From positions 1 through 33,917 of the forward strand of contig MU623582.1 in the NCBI GenBank assembly GCA_025201765.1: DNA of 33,917 bases. Direction: 5' to 3'. The position numbers and the translations under genes are program-made. Source of the DNA: Daldinia sp. FL1419. Taxonomy: Eukaryota > Ascomycota > Sordariomycetes > Xylariales > Hypoxylaceae. The notes beneath the pieces were generated by a model. That model was not told the DNA's origin and made no database searches. It saw nothing but the letters and a program-made list of their open reading frames with translations. Positions within the stretch are counted from its first letter, which is position 1. Each line of letters opens with the position of its first letter. This document shows, piece after piece, positions 9,599-19,392 of this stretch.

Positions 9599-12500
9599 TC
9601 ATTGGTATCGGGCCCGCCGCGCAACTTCCGCCGCTGGCAGTCGGGCTGAATATCTCAGGTCATACTCGTTATAGCCGTGACTGTCTTCTTCCGAGACCAT
9701 TTCATAAGTTCTTTTAGTCAGACCACCTGTCCTGAACGCAGATTCGCATGTTGGTTGTCGCAACGACGATTCAGTCCTCAAGTCAGGTTCGCATCCAAGC
9801 CGGCTATTGGAATCGTCATTCCCATAACTTCCATATCGTGCTGCGGTATCCGTATGAGGAATAGTATACGGAGCGGGCTCGTTTTGAGATGTAGTATAGG
9901 TGGTAGGCTCTTGCTCAAGTCTGATTGGTCGTCTGATAAAGAATTCGCCGTGTGAATCTCGGATCCTAACAACCTCATAAGCAATTGCATATTCCGGAAA
10001 GGGCTGGTGAGAGTCGTCTGGGTATGCATGATAGTATTCCTGGTGTGGAAGTCGGTCATATAACGTTTCATCTAGAGGCGTCGTGGTTCGCGTAAATCCA
10101 TGAGTCGACTTGATAGCACGATGGTCAGCGCTGTTTCCCCGATACTGGTCTAATCGAGGTCCTGACTCTTGCCGGACGTATTCAGAAACATATTCAGAAG
10201 GGTTGACTTTATTATAAGAACATCCCCGATCAGAAAAGGAGTGCTGCTCAGAACCAATATATTTTCCATAAGATGTTTGTCTTCCGCGATGAAGATCGTC
10301 ATCATGTCTTAACTGACGGCCGAAATGTTCTGATGACACTTGCTGTCGATCCAGTTGGGATTGCAAGCCAGCCATTAGATCGTCTTCTTCAACTTCCTGG
10401 GCGAGGACAGGTCTTTGAGCCCACGCCGCATGTGCCGATGGCCCAATACTTTGAGCAGGTGGCCCATAAGGGCTTTGTGAACTTTTTATCCTAGACTTGG
10501 AATTTGGAATGTCAGGCTCTTCACTTTGACTCGGAGGATTGTTCTTAGAAGCAACCAGCGCGGTACCCTTGCGGTCTGCGGCCCACATTGCTCGAATTAC
10601 CTCTTCTCGGCGACGTTCCTCTTCTGTGATTAAGTCTGCTTCACTGTGATCTTGCGATTCAATCCTAGCCGGTATATCCAATGCACCACTCTTCTGGTTT
10701 TTTGGACCTTGGCTGGACGCGTTTCGACGATCTTTGGCAGAAGATCTTCTCTGCTTCTTTGTCCTTGAAGGATTACCCCCCTGCAAAATCCCCGAAGAGG
10801 ACCGACCCGAATCACTTCGCTGTATTTTTTGGCGCACGGTTAGAGCAGGACTGCCTATCGGCTGATCAATGTCTGCCCTCCGGCCCAGTGTAATAGCTTG
10901 TGCGGGGTCTTGTTGTACGCCACGGTTGGTCTCATCACGTCCAAATATAGGGTAAAGTAGTGTTGGCTTGTTATCGGTCGGCTGCTGACCGGGAAAGGCG
11001 GCAGTTTCAACGTCTTCTCGAGTACCAGAAGTAGAAACACTCCATAGGTGGCCGTCCGGATATTGAGCCGATGGAAAAGCACCGCATATCAATGAAGATT
11101 TCTGACTATCCATCCTCGTCAAGTACTGGAGATTATGTAGTGCAGAGAGGTCTGGTATATGTACCATGTTGATGGTCCAGTCGAGGAAAGGTACGCCCGT
11201 CACCTGCGGCTGGTCTACGTGTCTTTGTTTGAAATGATTCACTAGCTGCGGAAGGGAGAATGCTTTTAGATCCTGCTCAGTCGGTGCATCACTACTTAAA
11301 CTGAGATGGCATGCTTTGCACATCAGGCCGTTGATATTGCGTACTGGACGCATTTCCTTATTGTTTGAGAGTCCGTCGATAAACATAGACAATGAAGGGG
11401 TCTCGGAGAACCTGGATCGAAACCTCTGTACTACATGATAGATGACAACATACACTCTAATATTCCCCGGGAGTTCTTTTAAACCAGCCGTAGAGTTCCA
11501 TAATTCGCGCGAACTTCGAGCTAGATACTCAAGCTCGGTGCGATATTTACTAGCAAAGTAATTTCCGTGGGGGTCTTGGTAATGAATGTGAGAACTGTTT
11601 TGAGGCGTATTGTAGTTGTGGTTGGGATAGGGAGTTGCGACGAGAGGATAATCCGACGATTCAGTTTGCATTCCAGGAGAAAAGGGCAAGTGTGAGCTGG
11701 GATAGGGAGTCCCGCGTGGGGTATAAGGTGGTGCATGGATAGGATAAGGAGTGCCATATTCATGTGGGCCTTGAATATAGGGGTTTCCATGTCCATAAGA
11801 GGTCGGCTGTTGTGTTGCCGGTCCATATGCGGGATGCCCATAGCCGGGAGGTACGGGAGCATACGGAGATGGTTTGAAGAGCGGTGGATTTGGGCCGGAA
11901 TGTGTACCAGCGTTACGACGATAGGTATTGCTCTGAGACTGTATATTTCCGCAGGCCGATAAAAGAGGTGGTGCGGCCTTGATCGCGCAAGGGTCGGGTT
12001 TAAAAGGTGGGATCTCTGGCCACTCAGCCCGCCAGTAGACCACAACGCTACCCTGACTAAGAGCGCCCGTATGCTTAGCAGCATAATGCTGAATGACCCC
12101 CTCGAATCCAAATGCTTTAACGCTGATTTCACAGCCGTTACAGAAGAAGAGCTCCTTTCGATATGACTCAGTGTGAGGCTTTATCTTCACGTCAAACAGC
12201 CACTTCATATTTTCAAGAGTAAGCTTTTGCGTAAATGGCCCTCCCGGGGGGTCTTTGGGAAGCTCTCTATTAGCAGCGCGGGCTGCGGCTACTTCCTTCT
12301 CAATTTCCGCGTAGAACCTTTGACGAACAGACAAAAGGACGTCCGCGGCGAATTGCGGGCTGTTATCTGTATCGATACTTCGACCGTCGTTCCAACTATC
12401 GCGAATAATCTCGTCAGTAAATGCCGAGATCTGCGCACGTAACGGTTCCTGGACATCATCCCAGGTCTTATCGATGCGTTGTTTAGTTGCGATTATATTC

Positions 12501-14255
12501 TCTTCACCCTCTCCTTGATCTTCGAATGGATCTAGAACAAGGCCAGACTGGGCAGAAGATCCACCTTGCTCGCGCCTTTCACGCTGTTCTGCGGCTACCT
12601 TCTGTGCAAGCAACCGTGGTTTGAGCAGACCCCACGCATGGTCATCGAGTGGTTTGATAATTTGGATAGCTGCTTGAAAAGCTGGCATGTGCGTTAATAT
12701 ATTCGGCAGCAAAGGCGGATTGAGTTCCAACGCACGCCGCTCGATTTCAATGCGCCGAGCGGCTTTAAGTTCTAATGCCTCCTCCTTAGTTCGTGTTCGG
12801 GACCCATTATATTGAGTATTAACTGGTAGGGAAGAAAAGCTGGCCCCGAGACCATCTCCCATCATGTTAGTCACAATTAAGGGAGCAAAGCGACGTTAAC
12901 TTACATGGAGAAGTAGCTTCTGGGTTATGCACGGATTGTGCTATTGATATGGAAGCAACGTGGCCTGGATCAGGAGGAGGTCGTCTGGCTATACTACTTG
13001 AATTCGAAAGAGTTTTGGGGGTCAACGAATAATCCGCCGAGGCTTGCCCCTTATTGTTTGGAATAGTTACACTGAGGCCAATATCCGGACTCATCTGATT
13101 TTGCATTTGGGTTACGCCGCCGGTTGATGCCCATTTCTCCCATCGTATAGTATCATTAAGTAGCTCTTTTCCTCGAGCCTCTAAGCCTTTTAGCCACTCT
13201 TCAGCTGTCGCCCCACCCATCGCTTTAGCGGAAAGAAACTCTCGGTTTAGTTTCTCTACATGTTCCGATAGGAATATCTTCGTGACTTGCATATCCGGTT
13301 GGGCTACCCCTTTCCGGAGCGCGCCGGGCGATATTATTTGTTTCTTGTCAGTGATAAAAGTAAAAGGCAACGCCGACGTTAAAAAGGAGGGCGTTGAAGA
13401 AAGTAGTAGATCAATCTCCTTTTAATATCATGAGATAATATCCTCTTAAGCTCAGGGGTGTCTACATACCTTCGTGGCTTTCTCCTCGAGACAAGACTCA
13501 CAACTCCGGAGCGCAAACGGCCAGATTGGTTGGTTTCTATGGTTGCTCTGCTTATAGAAACTTGCCAACGATGAACAAAATTTCCCACAGAACTGGCATC
13601 TTCTTCCACAAGCAAGACGCCACATATCAAGCTCAGTCTTCTGTTGCAGTGGTGTCGGCATCCTTGGCCAAAACCGCCGCCTAGAGAGCTGCCATATGGC
13701 ATCGGGCTTAGATAGCCGAGGAGAGGATTGAGAAAGGGACGATGGAAATTTACATTGATATGTAGAGGAGGGATCAAGATACACGTTAAACAACTTATTG
13801 ACGCGTAGTAGATTGCCTAGAGCCCTAGGAGGAGTAAAAGTAAAGATGCGATGCCATATTTCGGCAGGTAGTAGAGATTTGTCTAAGGGACAAGTCACAA
13901 CCGACAAGGTTTGATCGGATCCCTCATCATCTAGCTTTACTTTCTTTAAAGCGATTGCACGGTGAATATCTACCTCTTGGGACTTTCGTTTCCTTGAGAT
14001 ATGCTCACTATCTTGAGCAGAAGAACCTGGCAAAGGAGTTTGACCTGGAATCTGTTCGTTACCGGAGGAAATTAACGAATTATGCACATCTTCAGGTTCG
14101 GAATCAGACATGGAAACGTCGGACTCCCCGCTGCTAGAGTCAAGGGGAATTTCATCGTCCTCCGCTAGGGATGAAACTGGTCTATCATGATTTAATCCCG
14201 TGGGTAGTTTCAGCAAATGGTTAGACATTTTTCCGAATTTCTCATCGAGGCCCAT
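9599..14255 (-). CDS. Large F-box-like protein with several putative zinc sites
   Basis: Exons 14255-13470, 13418-12905 and 12855-9599 join in phase to 1518 aa. Donors are GTATGT and GTAAGT; the second intron (12856-12904) has an ACTAAC branch site 11 nt before its acceptor. Regions: acidic Ser-rich N-terminus; basic patch RKRKSQ near 89; F-box-like LPAEIWHRIFTFTPP, about 129-160; a four-Cys site CQFC...CESC (Cys220, 223, 252, 255); a second C2H2-like site CNGC...HYAAKH (about 672-695); a Pro/Tyr/Gly-rich stretch, about 752-867; a third CKAC...HFKQRH (about 946-979); then a long disordered, charged C-terminus. The F-box suggests an SCF ubiquitin-ligase adaptor and the zinc pairs suggest protein or nucleic-acid contact, but the substrate is unknown. 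I do not recognise a named family. An internal ATG at residue 10 is an alternative start. The exon chain is well supported; the function is inference. Confidence 0.82.
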
Positions 14256-14977
14256 GGCTTCCCGCCTAAGAGAGTCGCAGCCAGAAGCAAATAATAATCC
14301 GTACCTAATGTGATCAGTATCAGCTGGTATAGAAGCCTAGGTTGACGTAGTAAGTAAGAGGCCATGTAGAAGCCAGAAAAAACACTTGTCAGAAATAGAT
14401 GAGATCGGGAGCAGTGATTTATTCGTAGGATACGCACTCTCAAGGCTCGTCACACTTTCGATTGAAGATGTGGCTCCTTCAGAGATAAGTGGGATGTAAA
14501 AGACATGAAAACCTAAGCTGCTATTGCAACAAGGAAATCGGCTTTGGGGGATTATTTGAAGGTGTTGGGTAGTTTGGATTTCAGAGCAGGCTGAGAAGGG
14601 GCTTTTGATTTTTTCAAGAGCAGCTCGCCATACTAATGAGCTCGGAACAAGACAGAGATTATATAGTGAAAACTATGTTGAAAGTTATGAAATGTTTTAT
14701 TCCTTATGAGCCTCGTCAAACAAAGCCAGATGATGCTAGAAAAAAAAAGAGCGGTAGAAGTTGTGGAAGTTTTGAGTTATAAGAACCGCGATGTGACACG
14801 CGAGAGTTTAAAGTCAAGTTAGACTTATCTCAGTGGGGCTCAGACTAGGAGGACGGTTTTTGTATCTTTTGTACCACAGCACTTTTTAACCAATTAGACT
14901 CCTGATATACCCCTCCTACCAAAAACCATCTCCTAATCTAAAGTAAAAATGTATTTGTTTGTATATAATAAATTATA
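14256..14977. promoter_or_regulatory. Upstream region of the F-box-like gene
   Basis: About 720 bp between the minus-strand start at 14255 and the assembly gap. No convincing gene. It becomes AT-rich towards the gap. A minus-strand open frame at 14210-14443 overlaps the 5' end of the gene and shows no recognisable protein. Confidence 0.5.
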
Positions 14978-15070
14978 NNNNNNNNNNNNNNNNNNNNNNN
15001 NNNNNNNNNNNNNNNNNNNNNNNNNNNNNNNNNNNNNNNNNNNNNNNNNNNNNNNNNNNNNNNNNNNNNN
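14978..15070. other. Assembly gap (93 N)
   Basis: A run of undetermined bases directly abuts the tandem satellite at 15071. The gap probably reflects failure to assemble across that repeat, so the true repeat length is unknown. Confidence 0.98.
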
Positions 15071-15180
15071 AAAAATATTAAAAATATTAAAAATATTAAA
15101 AATATTAAAAATATTAAAAATATTAAAAATATTAAAAATATTAAAAATATTAAAAATATTAAAAATATTAAAAATATTAA
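15071..15180. repeat. (AAAAATATT)n minisatellite, about 12 copies
   Basis: A 9-bp unit, AAAAATATT, is repeated about twelve times almost without variation and then decays into ATTAAACGTATTAAATATATT. The left edge is the assembly gap, so the array may be longer. Open frames across it on both strands are artefacts of the repeat. Confidence 0.97.
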
Positions 15181-16230
15181 ACGTATTAAATATATTAATA
15201 TACTTATCAATAAATTAATTTACTACTTCTTTAACTTACTTATAAAATATAATTAATATTTTTAAATTATTTACTAATATATTCCAGAAGCCCTAAACCC
15301 TAATCTTTAATTAAACTACTTATATTTATCCTTAACCCAATTATCTTCCAACACAAACCACACATTTAAATAACATATTTAAATTTTAAATAAATTTAAT
15401 TTAAATATAATATTAATTTTAAATTTAAAAAATATACTTTAAACTTACAATTACACATTATAACTTATTTATTAACTTAAATAGTATTAAAAACCAAACA
15501 AAAAACTAAACTCTTAAATAACAATATAAACGCATTTAAGACTAACAAACATACTCAAGACTAAAAAAAGTTACTTTTAAATTATCAACAAAATTTAAAA
15601 TTAATTAAAACATTATTAATTATATTATTATTAAATATTATATAAAAATAAAAATACGCAATTTTTATCCCTTAAATCTAATAATATCTTAATATTATAA
15701 CAAAAAAATTAAGAAAAATATTAACGGACTTTAAAATATCTATCATTAGCCCTTATTATTTATATAAAATAAATAAAATTTTTCATTATTTCATTATTGC
15801 TTAATAAGGGTAATAATAAAATATACATTTTTACCCCTCAAATCCAATAATACCTCAACATTATAACAGAAAAATCAGGAAAAATACTAATGGGCTTTAA
15901 AATACCTATTATTAACCCTCACAATTTATATAAAATAAATAAAGCCTTTTATTATTTTATTATTATTTAATAAAAATAATAATTAAATACTATTAAATAA
16001 CAACTTAAATTTCCTAATTATATATAATATTCTTATTCTTTTATTATATTATATAAAAATTAAATATAAAACTTTATATCAATTATTACTACCTCCAAAT
16101 ATTTACAAATTAAAAATATTTATTTTTATTATTTAATATTAATTATTTTTATAAATAATAAAAATTATTTTATATAATAATTTTATATAATAAGTTTAAA
16201 ATATTAATTTTATACTTTAAACTAGAATTT
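15181..16230. repeat. AT-rich island, likely RIP-mutated repeat relic
   Basis: About 1 kb of extreme AT content with no readable gene, sharply bounded on the right where normal composition resumes near 16230. The composition and the transition-only divergence of the internal duplication fit RIP. I could not decode a transposon protein here. Confidence 0.75.
15651..15984. repeat. Diverged tandem duplication, period about 167 bp
   Basis: Two adjacent copies, about 15651-15817 and 15818-15984, align along their whole length with almost no indels. Differences are nearly all C/T or G/A, for example CCCTTAAATCTAATAATATC against CCCTCAAATCCAATAATACC. The left copy is more AT-converted. This is the pattern expected if RIP acted on a tandem repeat. 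Confidence 0.85.
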
Positions 16231-16905
16231 TTACAATAGTGTATATAGCCCTACAGATATATCTGCACGGACCATACTGGGGTGGCTGTAGTGGCTGGTC
16301 AAAAATCTCTAGTCTAAGCTCGCTAAGATAAAGTTAGACCGAAGTTTGGCTGGGAAGGCCCCATATTAAGTAGGTACATACATAGGTAGGTACCTAAAGT
16401 GCCTATGTACATACATTAACCTAATGGACACACCCGTCCTTATATACAGCTTATTAAGGGACATTGAACACAAGCGTGCTTCACACCACAGGGTTTATAC
16501 ACAGGTATGACATTGGTTGCATTTGACTTTACGGCATGCTACACAAGTGCCTAGGGTTAGGTACATAAGACATATGAATCCATATAGGCGCACATCTGAT
16601 GCCACCCGGTAATTATCCGAACCGTTGCCCTTGACAGCCCGGCATAATGTAAAATGGTAAGGCGTTACTGCACCTACGCCTCATGATATCTAACAATTAA
16701 TATCTGACAATTGCCCCTCCCCCACCATTCTTAGGCTTTGCATTTCTTTTCCGCAGATCCAAGCATCATCAATAATAAAACTAGTAGCAACAACAACAAC
16801 AACAACAGCAACAACAACAACAACAACAACCAAAAAAACCCCCCAAGTCTATATATCTCATCGCTATTCCCTAAACATACAATATCTAGGCGCCTACTCC
16901 TAAAG
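16231..16905 (+). promoter_or_regulatory. RanGAP upstream region
   Basis: Normal-composition DNA between the AT-rich island and the RanGAP start. It holds a TAGGTACCTA palindrome at 16387-16396 and related GTACATACAT motifs, and ends in a CAA-repeat leader. No coding potential is credible. Confidence 0.5.
16788..16830 (+). repeat. (CAA)n repeat in the probable RanGAP 5' leader
   Basis: About 14 CAA triplets with one CAG interruption, lying 75-118 nt upstream of the RanGAP ATG. In frame it would encode poly-Asn/Gln, but no homologous protein extends this far, so it is most likely an unstructured 5' leader. Confidence 0.85.
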
Positions 16906-18267
16906 ATGGCTGCATCCGACAAAGTCTTCTCCCTAGAAGGGAAAGTCCTGAAGCTGGACACGGCTCAGGATCTCGAGGCGCATATCGGCCCGCTAAGGGC
17001 TATGGAAGATGTTGAAGAAGTGCGCATCTTAGGAAATACTCTGGGCGTTGAAGCGTGCAAGCTCCTTGGTGAAGTCTTGGCTACCAAAAAGTCGCTAAAG
17101 GTAAAACGTGCAACATGATGTCCCCTTTTTTACGACAATCCCACAAAGAAGAAAAAAAAATTGAAGAGCATCTCGCTAACCTTGTCGCCGGTAATCTAGA
17201 TCGCAAACCTGGCTGACATATTTACGGGTCGCCTGCTAAACGAGATCCCGGAAGCGCTCTCTTCTCTACTTACCTCTATCCTTAACTTGCCCAACCTTCG
17301 CACCATCAACCTGAACGACAATGCTTTCGGTCTCAATACTCAGGCCCCCTTAGTCGCTTTCCTATCCAGCCACGTGCCCCTCCAACATTTATACCTCAAC
17401 AACAACGGATTGGGTCCTCACGCCGGTATACTTATCGCCGATGCGCTCTCGGAGCTTCACGCAAAGAAAGAGGCGGCTAGGAAGGCCGGACAAGACGTTC
17501 CCGATCTCGAGACTGTGATCTGCGGTCGCAACCGATTGGAAAATGGAAGCATGCTTGCTTGGGCTAAGGCCTTTAGTCTTCATAACAAGGTAAAGGAGGT
17601 CAAGATGGTTCAAAATGGTATCAGGCAAGAAGGAATCGAGCAATTGCTCACCTCCGGATTGAATCACGCTACTGGACTCAAGGTCCTCGATCTACAAGAC
17701 AACACCTTCACCATTAAAGGAGCAAGGGCGCTAGCAAAGGTCGTTCCTCTCTGGACGGATATCGAAGAGCTTGGCATTGGTGATTCGCTACTTAGCGCTA
17801 AGGGTGGCGTTCTCCTCGCCGACGCCCTTTCCAAGGGCCAAAATCAGAAACTTGAGACGCTCCGCCTGCAATACAACGACATAACGGCCGTGGGGGTAAA
17901 GGGTTTCGCGTCGGCAGCCAAGGACGGTCTTCCAGCACTGAGGAGGATCGAACTGAATGGTAACAAATTCTCGGAGGATGATGAGTCTATTCTAGCTCTA
18001 CAAGAGCTCCTCGATGAACGAAAAGAGAAGCATGGCGGCGACGTCATCGACGAAGATACCTGGGGTGTCGACAGCCTAAGCGATCTTGAGGACCTAGACT
18101 CGGACGAGGAGGAAGAGGAGGAGGAGGAGGGAGAGGAACCTGCTCCGGAAGAGAAGGCCGAGAAGTTAGTTAAGGAAGCCGAAGAGGCTCAAGAAGAACC
18201 TACGGTGCAGCTCAAGGACGACGAAGTAGACGCGTTGGCTAAGAAGCTGGCGCAGACCGGGATCTAG
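16906..18267 (+). CDS. RNA1: Ran GTPase-activating protein (RanGAP, Rna1)
   Basis: Predicted GTPase-activating protein for Ran, which keeps cytosolic Ran in the GDP form and so gives nuclear transport its direction. Exons are 16906-17100 and 17200-18267, giving 420 aa. The single intron (17101-17199) has a GTAAAA donor and a GCTAACC branch site. Junction phase 0 joins KKSLK to IANLADIFTGR, matching the family; the conserved Arg of that motif is residue 76. Repeated LRRs of the RNI/RanGAP type follow (LRTINLNDNAFG, LQHLYLNNNGLG, LKVLDLQDNTF, LETLRLQYNDI, LRRIELNGNKF) across about residues 30-345. An acidic Glu/Asp-rich tract follows, then a short C-terminal helix. No SUMO-site domain of the vertebrate type is present, as usual for fungi. 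The reading frame is open for some 170 nt upstream of the ATG through the CAA repeat, but only the chosen start fits the family N-terminus. Confidence 0.95.
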
Positions 18268-19392
18268 TTAGCTAGATGGAAGGAAAAGCGTACCTACATA
18301 CTTCCTAACCTAACCTATATAGCTTAGGTAGGTCTGGGTAGTTAAGTGGTACATATAGATGGTTACGATTCCCCTTACACAGGCGCCCGCGCACAAGAAG
18401 AGAGAAATGGAGAAGAGAATATGGTTTTTTTTTATTAAAGATACCCCCCGGATTAACATACCATTCATTACATTATATCACCACTATAGCATCATTACAC
18501 CCATTACACACAACCAGATAACGTAAGTTAGCAACTAAGATCAGCGAAAGTTTTTATTTACACCCAAGCGGGAAGGTGATATTGATCTTGCATGCGTTGT
18601 CTGGAAACGCGGCTAGTCATTCGATCGATGCATCTGTGACTGAAATGGCCTAACTGTGGTACGCGGAACACGTATGTATATGTATAGATAGCTTAGCCTT
18701 TGTTCATCATATCCTCATCCCATCCTATCCCATCCCATCCATCCATCCATCCGCCCTACATAAACAACCCCACCGCCATACTGCATATCCTTATCCACCG
18801 GAGATCCATCTATCCACCTGGTCCGGTCTAGTCTACCTTGGCCCGTTCCAGCACACCACCCTACACCTCCGAATTCTACGGATCAGTACATGTATGTGTT
18901 ATACCTATACACCGTATAATAGACAGAAGCCGCCTGGAGAAGAAACCCCCCCCGTATAATGAGAGACAAATGCTGCTGAATATACTAGAAAAAAAAAACC
19001 CCGAAGAGTAGCATGGTCTGCGCTTGTATGTACAAAATGTGCGCCCTCCCAAAGTATTTCTCCGACTCGACCCCCGTCCGTGCATATTAGAACAAGTACA
19101 CGCCGAACGAATAAGCAACTAGCAACTAGCAACTTAGTAACCCCTCGAGATAGAGAGAAAAACGTGGGCGAGGCGAGCCACTTGGTAATAATTTCGACCG
19201 CTGCCCCCCCGGTCTAAATGTACGGGAGAGGCATAATAGGGCAAAGTCAAAGTCAGATATCGCATTCTCTTCTCTTCTACATGAAAACCCAACCCTTTTT
19301 TTTTCTGCCAGGTGGAGATAGTGCCGATTTCTAGTACAAGTGGGTGGTGGTGTTTGGTGGAGATGTGGTGGACCGTGGAATGTTGTGCCCTA
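18268..19392. other. Convergent intergenic region, RanGAP / Dnm1
   Basis: 1.1 kb holding two facing 3' UTRs. It contains a (CATC)n-type tetranucleotide run at about 18713-18752 and TAGGTTAGG/CCTAACC-like motifs near 18305-18335. Short open frames at 18876-19132 show no recognisable protein. Confidence 0.6.
18713..18752. repeat. (CATC)n / (CATCC)n microsatellite
   Basis: Imperfect CATCC and CATC units in the RanGAP/Dnm1 intergenic region. Simple repeat with no other signal. Confidence 0.75.

Noticed and set aside
11521..12132. 203-codon minus-strand frame within the large F-box-like gene
   Set aside because: It overlaps the long coding exon in another frame across the Pro/Tyr/Gly-rich region; a compositional artefact.
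14938..15218. Open frames on both strands across the gap and satellite
   Set aside because: They consist of undetermined bases and a repeat-encoded ILK/LIF pattern with no coding content.
15291..15303. CCCTAAACCCTAA as an interstitial telomere
   Set aside because: Only about two units, one of them not the fungal hexamer, inside AT-rich low-complexity DNA; too short to support.
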